Assembly (NCBI RefSeq): GCF_029714945.1
Contig: NZ_CP121634.1
Location: 2,191,001-2,255,000, forward strand
Length of the DNA stretch: 64,000 bases
Origin: Bradyrhizobium sp. CIAT3101
Lineage (GTDB): Bacteria > Pseudomonadota > Alphaproteobacteria > Rhizobiales > Xanthobacteraceae
Direction: 5' to 3'
Both the position numbers and the translations under genes were made by a program. Shown here in pieces: positions 7,860 through 17,381 of the stretch (positions within the stretch are counted from its first letter, which is position 1; every line of letters begins with the position of its first letter). Under the pieces are notes generated by a model. That model saw only the letters and a program-made list of their open reading frames with translations. It ran no database searches and was not told the DNA's origin.

Positions 7860-9356
7860 ATGCTGACCAACGCTATTCCGACCACGCAGGGCCCGATCGT
7901 CGGCGCCGAGCAGGGGCACGTCCGCGCCTTCAAGGGCGTGCCGTTCGCGACCGCGCGGCGATTTGCCAAGGCGACGCCGCCGCAAGCGTGGACGGAGCCG
8001 CGCCGTTGCACGGACTACGGCGCTTATGCGCCGCAGCCCGGGCATCTCGATCAGGTCGAACAATCCTGTCTCAGCCTGAATATCTGGACGCCCGTGGGCG
8101 CCGATCGTCCGCTGCCGGTGCTGTTCTTCATCCATGGCGGCGCTTTCGTCACCGGCGGCGGCGCCGATTATGACGGCGCATTCCTCGCCGCACACGGCCC
8201 GGCCGTCATCGTCACCATCAACTATCGGCTCGGCCCGCTCGGCTTCCTGCAACTGCATCGTCACGGATTGGCCGAGGCCAACAACCTCGCCATTTCGGAT
8301 TCGCTCGCCGCCCTCGACTGGGTCCATGCCAACATCGCCAATTTCGGCGGCGATCCGAACCAGCTGACGCTGTCGGGCCAGTCCGCCGGCGCGTCGATGG
8401 TGATTGCGCTCGCGACGCTGCCGCAGGCCAAGGGCAAGTTCGCCCGCGCACTGGCGCTGAGTGCACCAGGGCGCAACATCATGAGCGCCGATCATGCCGA
8501 CCAGGTCGCGCGCCGCGTCATCGAGGAGCTCGAGCTTGCGCGCGACCCTGCGGCCATTGCCTCCGTGCCGCTGCCAAAACTCTTCGCCGCGGTGGAGCGC
8601 GTCGGCCGCAGGATCGCCGACGAGACGGATTCAGGCACCGTGTTTGGCCCGGTGCTCGACGGCACCGTGATCGCACGCGAGCCGCGCGACATCTTTGCCG
8701 AGGGAAGCCTGCGCGACATTCCGCTTTGGCTCGGTTCCTGCCGCGACGAGATGGTGATGTTTTTGAAGAGCACGCCGCCAGCCGCGATGATCCGCACCAC
8801 CGAGCGCAATGTGCGCACGGCTTTCGGCGATGCCGGCTGGGAGCGGCTGCTGGCCTGTTATCGCGGCTCGGCACGCCCTGACGAGGATCCGTACGAGGCG
8901 CTGCTGTCGGATGCCTTCTGGCACCGCCCGATGGCCGATCTCGCGCGAAGCCACGCGGCGGCAGGCGGCGCGGTGTGGCTGAGCCGGTTCGACCATCGCC
9001 CGTCGCTGGAGCCGTTCCTGTCGCAAGGACCGACCCACGGCGCCGACAATGCCTGCCTCTGGGCGCATCTGCCCGACTTCATCGATCGTCCGATCCTGAA
9101 GCGCAAGGGCGGTCCGATGACCCCGGCCGATATCGACGTCGCGGCGCGGTTCCAGACCAGCCTGCTGCGCTTCGTGACATCTGGCGCGCCCGATGTCGCG
9201 GAAGCCTGGCCGCGGTTCGAGCTGCCCAAGGAGCCACTCGCAATCTTCGGCCAGCCGTTTCATATTGTGCCCCTCAACGAAGGCATGCGCTCCCGCCTCT
9301 GGGCGGAACTGAGCGCTGGCACCAACAATAAAAAGACCATCAGGGAGGCCGTATGA
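7860..9356 (+). CDS. Type-B carboxylesterase (cytoplasmic)
   Basis: A 498-residue carboxylesterase/lipase of the COesterase family without an export signal. Oxyanion hole HGGAFVTGG (near residues 93-101), nucleophile elbow GQSAGAS (Ser near 177), acidic residue in CRDEMVMF and His in THGADNACLW form the expected catalytic set. It would hydrolyse carboxylic esters in the cytoplasm. It begins 22 bp after the MFS gene and overlaps the next esterase by 4 bp, so the three are one transcript. Ester specificity cannot be inferred. Confidence 0.9.
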   Translation: MLTNAIPTTQGPIVGAEQGHVRAFKGVPFATARRFAKATPPQAWTEPRRCTDYGAYAPQPGHLDQVEQSCLSLNIWTPVGADRPLPVLFFIHGGAFVTGGGADYDGAFLAAHGPAVIVTINYRLGPLGFLQLHRHGLAEANNLAISDSLAALDWVHANIANFGGDPNQLTLSGQSAGASMVIALATLPQAKGKFARALALSAPGRNIMSADHADQVARRVIEELELARDPAAIASVPLPKLFAAVERVGRRIADETDSGTVFGPVLDGTVIAREPRDIFAEGSLRDIPLWLGSCRDEMVMFLKSTPPAAMIRTTERNVRTAFGDAGWERLLACYRGSARPDEDPYEALLSDAFWHRPMADLARSHAAAGGAVWLSRFDHRPSLEPFLSQGPTHGADNACLWAHLPDFIDRPILKRKGGPMTPADIDVAARFQTSLLRFVTSGAPDVAEAWPRFELPKEPLAIFGQPFHIVPLNEGMRSRLWAELSAGTNNKKTIREAV

Positions 9357-11014
9357 GCATCTTGAACAGGAATGCTACGCGCGGTTCGATCGTCTCGCTG
9401 CTTGGCGCGTTCGCGCTGCTGGCGGCTTCACCCGTCGCCGCACAAATCGTCGCGACGCCTGTTCCCGGCGATCCCGTCAGCATCGACAGCGGCGCCGTTT
9501 CCGGCAAGGTGCTGCCGTCGAACGTCAAAGCCTATTTCGGCATTCCCTTTGCCGCGCCGCCGCTCGGCGATCTCCGTTGGCGCGCGCCGCAGAAGGTCGA
9601 AGCGTGGCAGGGTGTCTACCACGCCGACCGGTTGGGGCCGGAATGCATCCAGGTGCTGCGCCGGCACAATCTCAATCATTATTTCGGCGAGGAGGCGACC
9701 AGCGAGAACTGCCTCTATCTGAACATCTGGGCGAGTGCGGATGCCAAGCCGGGCGCGAAGCTGCCGGTCGTGGTCTGGATCTATGGCGGCGGTTTTACCC
9801 TCGGCTCCAGCGGCATGGCGATGTATGACGGCGAGAACGTTGCGAAGAAGGGCACGATCTTCGTCAGCTTCAACTATCGCGTCGGCATTCTGGGCAATCT
9901 CGCCCATCCCGAGCTGACCGCGGAATCGCAGAACCACGCCTCCGGAAATTACGGCCTGATGGACCAGGTCGCGGCGCTGCAATGGGTCAAGCGCAACATC
10001 GCGCAATTCGGCGGCGACCCCGACAACGTCACCATCACCGGGCAATCGGCCGGCGCGATGTCGGTGTCGGCGCTGGAAGCGAGCCCGCTGGCCAAGGGCC
10101 TGTTCAATCGCGGCTTCGCCATGAGTCTCAGCATGTTCGACAACCGCTTCAAATTCCCGGCGCTGCCTGCCGCCGAGAAGATCGGCCTCGAGGTGCAGTC
10201 GGCGCTTGGCGCATCGTCATTGGCCGAGATGCGGCAGATCCAGGCCGACAAGATTCTCGCCATCCAGAAGGATTGCCAGCTCGGCTGCGCCGGCACGATC
10301 TCGGTCACGCCCGATATCGACGGTTACGTGCTGCCGGACACGGTCCCGAACATCTTTGCTGCGGGCAAGCAGAACGACGTCGCGACCGTCGCCGGTTTCA
10401 CCAGCGACGAAAGCTCGAACGATCTGCGTACCGCGGGCACGTTAGAGGCTTATGTCGCCGCCGCGAAAAAGCTCTACGGCGACCAGGCCGATCGCTTCCT
10501 CGCGCTCTATCCTGCGAAGACCGACGGCGAGGCGAAGGCGATGGGCCTGCTCGCCGCGCGCGAGGGACTGGTCGAGATCGGCACGCGCAACTGGGCGGAA
10601 GCCCAGGTGAGGGCCGGCAAGGCGCCGTTCTACATGTACATGTTCTCGCGCGTGCATCCGTTCGCGCCCGGTGTCGAATTCTTCGATAGCCCGCAGAAAA
10701 TCGGCGCCTATCACACCTCCGACGTGCCGTACTGGTTCGGAACGCAGGACGCCTTCAACAAATTCCGCACCACGCGCAACTGGACCGAGTTCGACCGCGC
10801 GCTGTCCGAACGCATGATGGACACGCTGGTTGCCTTCGCGCGCACCGGCAATCCCGCCACGCCGGCAACGCCATGGCCGCAATGGAAGCAGGACGCGCAA
10901 ACCTACGTCGAATTCGGCGACGACAGCGGCGTGCGTGAGGAGAACCGGGCGCGGCTCGATTTCCATACGCCCGCCAATGTCACACCCTCGACGCCGCGAA
11001 TCTCGCGGGATTAA
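9353..11014 (+). CDS. Type-B carboxylesterase (secreted)
   Basis: A 553-residue COesterase-family enzyme with a Sec-type signal peptide: arginine near residue 9, hydrophobic stretch 11-25, AxA cleavage before QIVATP. Catalytic elements are visible in order: YGGGFTLGSSG (oxyanion hole), GQSAGAMS (nucleophile Ser), TSDESSND (acid) and AYHTSDVPYWF (His). It overlaps the cytoplasmic esterase by ATGA. The pairing of a periplasmic and a cytoplasmic esterase with an importer suggests two-stage processing of an ester. Best alternative: para-nitrobenzyl-esterase-like broad activity. Confidence 0.9.
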   Translation: MSILNRNATRGSIVSLLGAFALLAASPVAAQIVATPVPGDPVSIDSGAVSGKVLPSNVKAYFGIPFAAPPLGDLRWRAPQKVEAWQGVYHADRLGPECIQVLRRHNLNHYFGEEATSENCLYLNIWASADAKPGAKLPVVVWIYGGGFTLGSSGMAMYDGENVAKKGTIFVSFNYRVGILGNLAHPELTAESQNHASGNYGLMDQVAALQWVKRNIAQFGGDPDNVTITGQSAGAMSVSALEASPLAKGLFNRGFAMSLSMFDNRFKFPALPAAEKIGLEVQSALGASSLAEMRQIQADKILAIQKDCQLGCAGTISVTPDIDGYVLPDTVPNIFAAGKQNDVATVAGFTSDESSNDLRTAGTLEAYVAAAKKLYGDQADRFLALYPAKTDGEAKAMGLLAAREGLVEIGTRNWAEAQVRAGKAPFYMYMFSRVHPFAPGVEFFDSPQKIGAYHTSDVPYWFGTQDAFNKFRTTRNWTEFDRALSERMMDTLVAFARTGNPATPATPWPQWKQDAQTYVEFGDDSGVREENRARLDFHTPANVTPSTPRISRD

Positions 11015-11020
11015 AGCGAG

Positions 11021-11156
11021 AGGTGCGCTGCTCCCTCTCTCGCTTGCGGGGGAGGGCTGGGGTGGGGGTGTCTTGCAACGGGATAGTCCCCAAGTGGAAA
11101 AAGCCCTCACCCGGATCGCTTCGCGATCCGACCTCTCCCGCAAGCGGGAGAGGTGA
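11021..11156. repeat. Palindromic intergenic repeat element
   Basis: The 200-bp gap between the esterase and the convergent alpha/beta hydrolase holds a G/C-rich dispersed-type repeat. It contains the hairpin GGATCGC-TTC-GCGATCC (11113-11129) and the stem CTCTCCCGC/GCGGGAGAG (11133-11152). The other side carries a matching CTCGCTTGCGGGGGAG segment. Similar CTCCCGCAAG-type sequence recurs near 24.58 kb. No coding capacity is evident. It may serve as a bidirectional terminator. Confidence 0.6.
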
Positions 11157-11214
11157 ACGAGCCAGCCGTGCGATCCAAACTAAAACAATTCTGCTTTAGG
11201 TCCAGCGCGGGGTC

Positions 11215-12156
11215 TTAGGGCTTGCCCTTCAGCGTGCGGTCGAAGAAGGCGAGCACCTCGGCCATCACCTCGGGATTGCTGCTGACCTGGCCAAAGCTGT
11301 GGCCGGCGCCCTCGACCCGGATGAAGGTGGCGGGACGCTTCGCCGCGATCAGGCCTGCGTAGAGGTTTTCGCTCTCGCTGATGGGGACGACGACGTCCTT
11401 GGTGCCGTGCACGATGAGCATCGGCGGCGTCTTGTCGGAAATCTGCGCGACCGGATTGGCCTTCTTCACCTTCTCGGCGTTGGCCGGATCCTTGGCGTCG
11501 AAGCCGAGGAACGCGCTCTCCACCGACATGCCCGGGCTGCCGTTGACGGCATTGGCGTCCATGCGGTGGGAGAGGTCCATCGGACCATAAAAGATCACGG
11601 CCGCCTGCACCGCGCTTGACTGGCCGGGCCAGCGGTCGCTGTCGTAGTCCTTGACCTCGCCCGTGGTTGCCGCCATCGCCGAGAGATGGCCGCCCGCAGA
11701 ATTGCCCCAGACGGCGATGTGATCAGGGTCGATGTTGTAGGTCTTGGCGTTGGCGCGGAGGAAGCGGATCGCCGTCTTCACATCTTCGAGCGGTTTTGGA
11801 AAATTCGCCTCGCCGATGATGCGGTAGTCGATCGCCGCGACGAGATAGCCGGCCTTGGCGATCGGCGACAGCTGCGGGATCAGCGCCGCGCGGTCGATGC
11901 TACGCCAGCCATTGCCGGAAACGAACACGATGGCCGGCACCGGTTTGTCGCTGACCGGCTTGATGATGTCCATCATTAAATGCGGCCGCGCAAAGCCGTT
12001 CGGGATGTCGGTGTAGGTGATGCCGGGCTGGAGGGTCGCGAGATTGATCGGCACGCCGCCCTTGATGGTTTTCTCCTCCGCCGAGGCCGGCTTTGAAACG
12101 CCGAGCGTGAGAAGCGCAAAGGCTGTGATGATCGAATTTGCGACGCGCGGATGCAT
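11215..12156 (-). CDS. Secreted alpha/beta hydrolase (esterase/BD-FAE-like)
   Basis: A 313-residue hydrolase. ATG 12156 is chosen because AAAGGGAGGGACT precedes it and because it opens a signal peptide (R4, hydrophobic 8-22, cleavage ASA before EEK). Nucleophile elbow GNSAGGH, acidic residue in DVVVPISES and His in GAGHSFG make a complete triad. The oxyanion segment FVSGNGWRS replaces the usual HGGG. Likely an esterase or peptidase acting in the periplasm. It is convergent with the esterase operon but may share substrates with it. Confidence 0.9.
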   Translation of the reverse strand: MHPRVANSIITAFALLTLGVSKPASAEEKTIKGGVPINLATLQPGITYTDIPNGFARPHLMMDIIKPVSDKPVPAIVFVSGNGWRSIDRAALIPQLSPIAKAGYLVAAIDYRIIGEANFPKPLEDVKTAIRFLRANAKTYNIDPDHIAVWGNSAGGHLSAMAATTGEVKDYDSDRWPGQSSAVQAAVIFYGPMDLSHRMDANAVNGSPGMSVESAFLGFDAKDPANAEKVKKANPVAQISDKTPPMLIVHGTKDVVVPISESENLYAGLIAAKRPATFIRVEGAGHSFGQVSSNPEVMAEVLAFFDRTLKGKP

Positions 12157-12338
12157 GGAGTCCCTCCCTTTGTTGTTGGGTGGAAGCTCGGCGATCCCGG
12201 CTTTCGGTGTCAATGACCAAGAGGGATCTCGGGCTGAACATGATGTTCAGTCCCGTGATCTTTCGCGCTCAGCTCGGGAACGACAGCCGGGCCGGACCTG
12301 TAATCTGCTTCACAGCCAGTCGCGCCGATCTGCGCTAG

Positions 12339-12542
12339 ATGACATCAGGCCCCGCGTCTGCGCGGCCGGCTTCGGAGCTGGCGATGATTGCTGCATTGGC
12401 AAGAGCAATATCCCGCGCGACGGGAACCAATATCGAGGTCGAAACACTGAAGATCCTCATGATCTTCTCGGGCGCGGGCCTGCTGGTCTCGCTCGTGGCC
12501 GCGATGATCTATGGACAGGCCTTCAACGCCGCTCTGTTCTGA
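12339..12542 (+). CDS. Small hypothetical membrane protein
   Basis: A 67-residue open frame with one predicted membrane span at about residues 38-58 (LMIFSGAGLLVSLVAAMIYG) preceded by a short amphipathic, alanine-rich segment. An internal ATG at codon 16 is an alternative start. No family is recognised. It lies alone between a divergent hydrolase and a convergent MFS gene, and no clear ribosome-binding site is visible. Codon usage matches the neighbours, which is the main reason to keep it. Confidence 0.45.
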   Translation: MTSGPASARPASELAMIAALARAISRATGTNIEVETLKILMIFSGAGLLVSLVAAMIYGQAFNAALF

Positions 12543-12557
12543 GCGCGTTGCGATCCG

Positions 12558-13874
12558 TCAGGCCACCGGATCTTCCGAACGGCTCCGCTCAATCGGTGCC
12601 AGTGGTGGCGCGCGCTTGAGGGGAGCAGCTTCGCGTGGCGCGGCGTCACTGCCTGCGGCTTGCTCGACAGGCGCGGGGCCGGTGTCGCGGTAGGCGACGA
12701 TCCAGATCAGAAAGCCCAGGACCGCCAGGGCAGCACCGACGGGACCGGTTGAGGTCCAACCCCAGCCTTGACGAATGGCGAGGCCACCGAGGAACGGGCC
12801 GAGCGCATTGGCGGTGTTGAACGCCGAATGATTGAGCGCGGCAGCGAGCGCCTGAGCGTCTCCCGCGACATCCATCAGCCGCGTCTGCAGCACGGCACCG
12901 AGCGCGACGCTGGCGCCGATCGCGAAAATGTCGATCGCAAGCAGCCAGGGATTTCCGGCGACAAGCGGAAACGCCAGCAGCGCGAGTGTTGCAAACACCA
13001 GGATGCCGCCCGCCGTCGGCATCAGCGCGCGGTCGGCGAAACGCGGCACGAACAGATTGCCGAGGGTGGCGCCGATGCCGAAGATCGCCAGGAAGAACGG
13101 AATGACCTCGGTGCTGACCTTGGTGACCTCGATCAAGGTCGTCGCGAGATAAGTGTAGACGGCGAACATGCCGCCGAAGCCGATGGCGCTGATCGCGAGC
13201 GTCGTCCAGACGCGGCGGCTTTTGAGCGCGCCGAGCTCGCGCAGCGGATCCGATCGGCCGGCCTGGTCGCGCGGTGCGAACAGCGCGCACAACAGCATCG
13301 TGAGCAAGGCCAGAACCGACACGAGGCCGAAGCTGGCACGCCAGCCGACCCGCTGGCCGATCAGATTGGCCAGGGGCACACCGATGATGGTGGCGATGGT
13401 CAGCCCCAGCATCACCTGGCCGACCACCCGCGAGCGGCGGTCTTGCGGAACGAGCGATGCCGCAACCAGCGCGGCGATGCCGAAATAGGCGCCATGGGGT
13501 AGCCCGGAGAGAAAGCGGGCGGCGATCATCGCGCCGAAGCCGGGTGCCAGCGCGGTGAGGGCGTTGCCGAGCGCGAACACGGCCATCAGCGCCAGCAGCT
13601 GCGTGCGCCGGGCGAATTTCGCACCGAGCACGGCGATCAGCGGCGCGCCCAGCACCACGCCGAGGGCGTAGGCGCTGATCGCGTGCCCGGCCGTCGGCTC
13701 GTCGATATGAAGGTCGGCCGCGAAGAACGGCAGCAGGCTCATCGATGCGAATTCGGTGGTCCCGATCGCAAAGCCGCCCATCGCGAGCGAGAACAGGACG
13801 ATGGCGAGATGAGGGGGCGCGGAAGCCGAATTCGGTGTCGCGCTTGGCGAGGCCGCGTGAGGCGAGGTCGTCAT
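12558..13874 (-). CDS. MFS transporter, DHA1 family (AraJ/YdhP-like efflux)
   Basis: A 438-residue 12-segment transporter. The ATG at 13874 (MTTSPHA) is preferred over upstream starts because the first hydrophobic helix then begins near residue 22. Visible motifs: GAKFARRTQLL (motif A variant) and FLSGLPHGAYFGIAAL, characteristic of the AraJ/YdhP branch of drug:H+ antiporters. The C-terminus is a short charged, proline-rich tail. It is a single gene with about 240 bp of non-coding DNA upstream. Likely an export pump for sugars, purines or xenobiotics. Confidence 0.88.
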   Translation of the reverse strand: MTTSPHAASPSATPNSASAPPHLAIVLFSLAMGGFAIGTTEFASMSLLPFFAADLHIDEPTAGHAISAYALGVVLGAPLIAVLGAKFARRTQLLALMAVFALGNALTALAPGFGAMIAARFLSGLPHGAYFGIAALVAASLVPQDRRSRVVGQVMLGLTIATIIGVPLANLIGQRVGWRASFGLVSVLALLTMLLCALFAPRDQAGRSDPLRELGALKSRRVWTTLAISAIGFGGMFAVYTYLATTLIEVTKVSTEVIPFFLAIFGIGATLGNLFVPRFADRALMPTAGGILVFATLALLAFPLVAGNPWLLAIDIFAIGASVALGAVLQTRLMDVAGDAQALAAALNHSAFNTANALGPFLGGLAIRQGWGWTSTGPVGAALAVLGFLIWIVAYRDTGPAPVEQAAGSDAAPREAAPLKRAPPLAPIERSRSEDPVA

Positions 13875-14116
13875 GTGTCCTGCATGGGTGACGGCAACGG
13901 GAACCAGCCCAGCGAACGTCGCCATCCCTGCAGTCTTTGTCTCACCTACTTAAACGCGCATGGATTCGCGTCAACACCGGAAGGGCCACGTAAGGCAGCG
14001 CGCATATCAGCGTCCCGGTTTGCTCAGGGCATCCGCGTCAATATGTCCGGTGAAATCGGCCCAAAACGCCGCAGCTGCGCTTGCTGCGCGGCTGGTCGGC
14101 GGTGCGTCTTCCTGGC

Positions 14117-14845
14117 TCAGCCGAGGTACGGCACCGGATTGGCCGCGCGATAGAACAGATTGATCAACGTGTTGATGTCGAACACCGGCAGGCCCGATCT
14201 CTCGGCGACGTCTCGCGAGAACGGGCACATGTTGGTGCATTCGAACAGGATCGCGCCCGGGTTCTTGCAGGACGCCATGAACGCTTCCGTCATGTCGATC
14301 ATCTCGGCACGCAGCACGTCGGTGTCCAATTCCTCCCGACCGAGAATATAGGTCGCGGGAAACTGCGCATCGGGCTTCATGCCCTGGATCTGGACGGGGA
14401 TCACGTCGGGCGACCAGCCGACGCCGCGGAAGTGCCCCTCGTTCATGTGATGGCCGCGTTCGGTGAAGATGCCGATGACCTTGCCCGGCGGCAGCATGGC
14501 ATGGATCAGCGGTGCCTGGATCAGGCTCGAGGTGAAGACCGGGATGTTGACCGCCGCGGCGAGCTGCTTCTGGAACGGCGCGAGAAAGCCGCAGCTCGTC
14601 GTGATCGCCTTGACGCCGTCGGCCTCCAGCTCGCGGGCAGCCGCGATGAAGGGATCGAGCAGGGCCGGATCAGGCTGGTCGCCCATGATCCTTGTCGCGT
14701 GAGCGCCGCGGACGATCTTGTAGCGCACCGGGAAGTCATAGGAGAGCGCGTTGCCGATGTCGCCGCGCGGACGCGGAAATTTCGTATCGAGCATCAGGAT
14801 GCCGATCGTCTCGCCGTAATTCGTGAAGCCACCGCGCAGTTTCAT
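14117..14845 (-). CDS. Aspartate/glutamate racemase family protein (copy A)
   Basis: A 242-residue member of the cofactor-independent Asp/Glu/hydantoin racemase superfamily. The two catalytic-type cysteines are Cys85 (TTSCGFL) and Cys203 (FECTNM), about 118 residues apart as expected for a two-domain pseudo-symmetric fold. ATG 14845 is chosen over GTG 14857. It is the last gene of an operon with an amino acid ABC importer (38 bp gap). A paralogue with the same motif pair lies at 22843, in the divergent operon. Probable role: racemising or isomerising the imported compound. Maleate-isomerase-like activity is an alternative. Confidence 0.85.
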   Translation of the reverse strand: MKLRGGFTNYGETIGILMLDTKFPRPRGDIGNALSYDFPVRYKIVRGAHATRIMGDQPDPALLDPFIAAARELEADGVKAITTSCGFLAPFQKQLAAAVNIPVFTSSLIQAPLIHAMLPPGKVIGIFTERGHHMNEGHFRGVGWSPDVIPVQIQGMKPDAQFPATYILGREELDTDVLRAEMIDMTEAFMASCKNPGAILFECTNMCPFSRDVAERSGLPVFDINTLINLFYRAANPVPYLG

Positions 14846-14883
14846 CAATCGTCCCACTGATTCGGAATGGTCGCGACGCCAGT

Positions 14884-15642
14884 CTAATGCGTCTCGTGAA
14901 ACCGGCTGAGAAAGGATTTCAGCCGTTCGCTGCGCGGCTGGCGGATGGTCTCGTCCGGCGTGCCGATCTCGGCCATGACGCCGTCGTTCATGAAGCCGAC
15001 GCGGGTGGAGACGTCGGCGGCGAAAGCCATCTCGTGAGTGACCAGCACCATGGTCATGCCTTCGGCGGCAAGGCCGCGGATCACGGAGAGCACTTCGCCG
15101 ACGAGTTCTGGATCGAGCGCCGAGGTCGGCTCGTCGAACAGCATCACGTCGGGCTTCATGGCGAGCGCGCGCGCGATGGCGACGCGCTGCTTCTGGCCGC
15201 CGGACAGCCGGCTGGGGAAGGCGTCCGCCTTGTCGGCGAGGCCGACTTTGGCCAGGAGGTCGCGGCCGAGTGCGTCGGCCTCGTCCTGCGCCACGCCTTT
15301 CACCTGCACCGGGCCCTCGGTGACGTTCGACAGCACCGACATGTGCGGGAACAGGTTGAAGTGCTGGAACACCATGCCGACGCTGCGCCGAAGCAGCGCG
15401 AGCTGGGCGTCGCCCGCGGCACGCACGCCCTTGCCGAAGGAGAACTTGTGCGTGCCGATCGCCAGCTCGCCCTGCTGCGGCATTTCCAGCAGGTTGAGGC
15501 AGCGCAGGAAGGTCGACTTGCCGGAGCCCGAGGCGCCGATCAGGGTGACGACCTCGCCGCGTTCGACCGAAAGCGAGACGCCCTTGAGCACCTCGTGGTC
15601 GCCGAACGCCTTGTGGATGTTGGTTGCGATCAGAGCACTCAT
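14884..15642 (-). CDS. Polar amino acid ABC importer ATPase
   Basis: A 252-residue single-domain ABC ATPase of the GlnQ/HisP class. Walker [10 protein letters not shown] (36-44), Q-loop MVFQHFN, signature LSGGQKQR, Walker [13 protein letters not shown] and switch His in VTHEM are all intact. It overlaps the permease gene by 4 bp (15639-15642), so the two are co-translated. It energises uptake of the amino-acid-like substrate of this locus. Confidence 0.95.
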   Translation of the reverse strand: MSALIATNIHKAFGDHEVLKGVSLSVERGEVVTLIGASGSGKSTFLRCLNLLEMPQQGELAIGTHKFSFGKGVRAAGDAQLALLRRSVGMVFQHFNLFPHMSVLSNVTEGPVQVKGVAQDEADALGRDLLAKVGLADKADAFPSRLSGGQKQRVAIARALAMKPDVMLFDEPTSALDPELVGEVLSVIRGLAAEGMTMVLVTHEMAFAADVSTRVGFMNDGVMAEIGTPDETIRQPRSERLKSFLSRFHETH

Positions 15643-16301
15643 CGATGCGCTCCCATCTTGAGCTCGACCCTGTCAGCGACCAGCGTCAGCGGGAACAGCA
15701 CGACGAAGTACAGCACGGCGATCGTGGTGTAGACTTCGAGCGGCTTGTAGCTCGACGCGGTGATCACCGTGCCCTGGTAGAGCAGGTCTCCGACCGCGAC
15801 CACCGACACCAGCGAGGTGTTTTTCAGCTGCATGATGGTCTGGTTGATGAAGGAGGGGATCATCACCTGGGTTGCCTGCGGCAGCACGATGCGGCGGAAG
15901 ATCTTGCCGCGGCGCATGCCGATGGCGCGGCCCGCTTCCCACTGCCCGGTATCGACGGCTTCGATGCCGCCGCGGAAGATTTCGGCATAGAACGAGCCGG
16001 CATAGAGCGACAGCGCGATGAAGCAGGCCATCGCCGGCGACATGTCGACGCCGATCAGGACCGGCAGGGCGTAGTAGACCCAGATCAGCTGCACCAGCAG
16101 CGGCGTGCAGCGGAACACCTCAATATAGAGACGCAGCGGCACCGTGATCCAACGCGGTGCCGTCGTGCGCAAGATGCCGACGAACAGTCCGATGGCGAGA
16201 CCCGCGACCACCGTGGTCACCGTGTAGAACAGGGTGACCAGGAGCCCTTGCCAGATCAGGCCCCAATACGGCCTGAGCGCCGCGAAGTCCCAGACATACA
16301 T
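15639..16301 (-). CDS. Polar amino acid ABC importer permease
   Basis: A 220-residue HisM/GlnP-family permease. Hydrophobic spans lie around residues 20-42, 60-80, 88-105 and near 190. The EAA loop [22 protein letters not shown] is near residues 142-163. Only one permease gene is present, so the transporter is probably a homodimer of this subunit. It lies 6 bp after the binding-protein gene and overlaps the ATPase gene. Confidence 0.94.
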   Translation of the reverse strand: MYVWDFAALRPYWGLIWQGLLVTLFYTVTTVVAGLAIGLFVGILRTTAPRWITVPLRLYIEVFRCTPLLVQLIWVYYALPVLIGVDMSPAMACFIALSLYAGSFYAEIFRGGIEAVDTGQWEAGRAIGMRRGKIFRRIVLPQATQVMIPSFINQTIMQLKNTSLVSVVAVGDLLYQGTVITASSYKPLEVYTTIAVLYFVVLFPLTLVADRVELKMGAHR

Positions 16302-16307
16302 GATCGA

Positions 16308-17144
16308 TCAGAACTGAACTTCGGGCGGGAGATCGTCGGCGGTGAGGCCGACCGCCTCGAAGCCCTTGAGCATCCATTCGCGGGTCTGGCCCATCGAGCG
16401 GTTGTAGTCGGCCCAGGCACTGAGGAAATCCTTGTAGCGGCGGTCGCTCTCGGCGCGGATGCCCATGTTGGTCGGCAGCGTCAGGAGCGGGCGCGGGATC
16501 GCGAGATCGCCGAGGTTCGGATTCTTCTTCAGCGTCGACACGGACAGCACGGCGAGCGAGACGTTGCAGTCGGCGCGTCCGGTCGCAACCGCAAGGATCG
16601 CCTCGTCGCGGTTCTTGAAGCCGAGGATGTTGGCCTTCGGGCAATAGCGGCGCGCGATCGTCTCGTGCGTGGAGCCGATATCGACGGCGATCTTGACCTC
16701 GGGCTTGTTGAGATCGGCCCAGGTCTGCGGCTTGGCAAAGCCCTTCTTGGTGATGACGGTGAAGGAGTGCACCAGGATCGGCGTCGAGAAGTCGATCACC
16801 AGCGCGCGCTCCGGCGTCGGGTTCACGGCGAAGGCGAGGTCGACCTTGTCGGCCTGGAGGTCGAGGATCTGGTTGCCCCAGGTCGATTCCAGCGTCTCGA
16901 GCTTGGCGCCGAGCTTGCCGGCGATGTCCTTGGCCATCTCGATGCAGGCGCCCGACCATTCATTGGTGGCGAGATCCTTGTGGAAGTAGGGCTCCTGTCC
17001 GACGATGACGGCGACCCGCAGCACGCCATTCTTCTTGATGCGGTCGAGCGTGGAGGTCGGTGCGTCGGCCTTGGCCGATCCGCTGGCGGCAGCCATCGCG
17101 GCGCCCGCGAGCGCGACAGTGGTGAGAGCGTCCCTGCGATTCAT
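16308..17144 (-). CDS. Amino acid ABC substrate-binding protein (family 3)
   Basis: A 278-residue periplasmic binding protein. The leader begins with a twin-arginine-like MNRRDALTT, then an alanine-rich core and AKA cleavage near residue 26. The mature protein starts with IKKNGVLRVAV, the usual family 3 opening, and contains the ligand-contact-type segment DIGSTHETIARRY. First gene of the minus-strand operon that ends in racemase copy A. Expression is probably driven from the divergent region at 17145-17381. Confidence 0.93.
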   Translation of the reverse strand: MNRRDALTTVALAGAAMAAASGSAKADAPTSTLDRIKKNGVLRVAVIVGQEPYFHKDLATNEWSGACIEMAKDIAGKLGAKLETLESTWGNQILDLQADKVDLAFAVNPTPERALVIDFSTPILVHSFTVITKKGFAKPQTWADLNKPEVKIAVDIGSTHETIARRYCPKANILGFKNRDEAILAVATGRADCNVSLAVLSVSTLKKNPNLGDLAIPRPLLTLPTNMGIRAESDRRYKDFLSAWADYNRSMGQTREWMLKGFEAVGLTADDLPPEVQF

Positions 17145-17200
17145 GGTCTCTGTCTCCCTGGAATTTGGGTCGGATCGTCTCCGGCCACTGGACTATTTCT

Positions 17201-17340
17201 GTATTCAGAATAAAATGCAATACGGTATTTCGATTTGCTGACCATTTGGGCGGCAAGGCAGGAATGAGCCCAATATCTTGGCAGGATTGCGCAAAATTCC
17301 TGAAAGCCAGGGATTGCAAATCGCATTCAAGTCTGAATAC
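17201..17340. promoter_or_regulatory. Divergent control region with AATAC/GTATT operator motifs
   Basis: The gap between the ABC operon and the catabolic operon carries a perfect 11-bp interrupted palindrome AATAC-G-GTATT (17219-17229). A further GTATTCAG (17201-17208) and its inverted copy CTGAATAC (17333-17340) share the same pentamer. Odd-spaced palindromes of this size suit a FadR/FCD-type GntR dimer, and such a regulator is encoded at 23677. Assignment to that regulator is inference. Confidence 0.4.
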
Positions 17341-17381
17341 AAGACTGAACGCAATATCGAGATGTGCTGAAGGAGAGGCCT

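Noticed and set aside
6512..8011. 499-codon open frame on the minus strand
   Set aside because: Antisense to the MHS transporter and esterase, rich in Arg/Gln/His, no recognisable domain.
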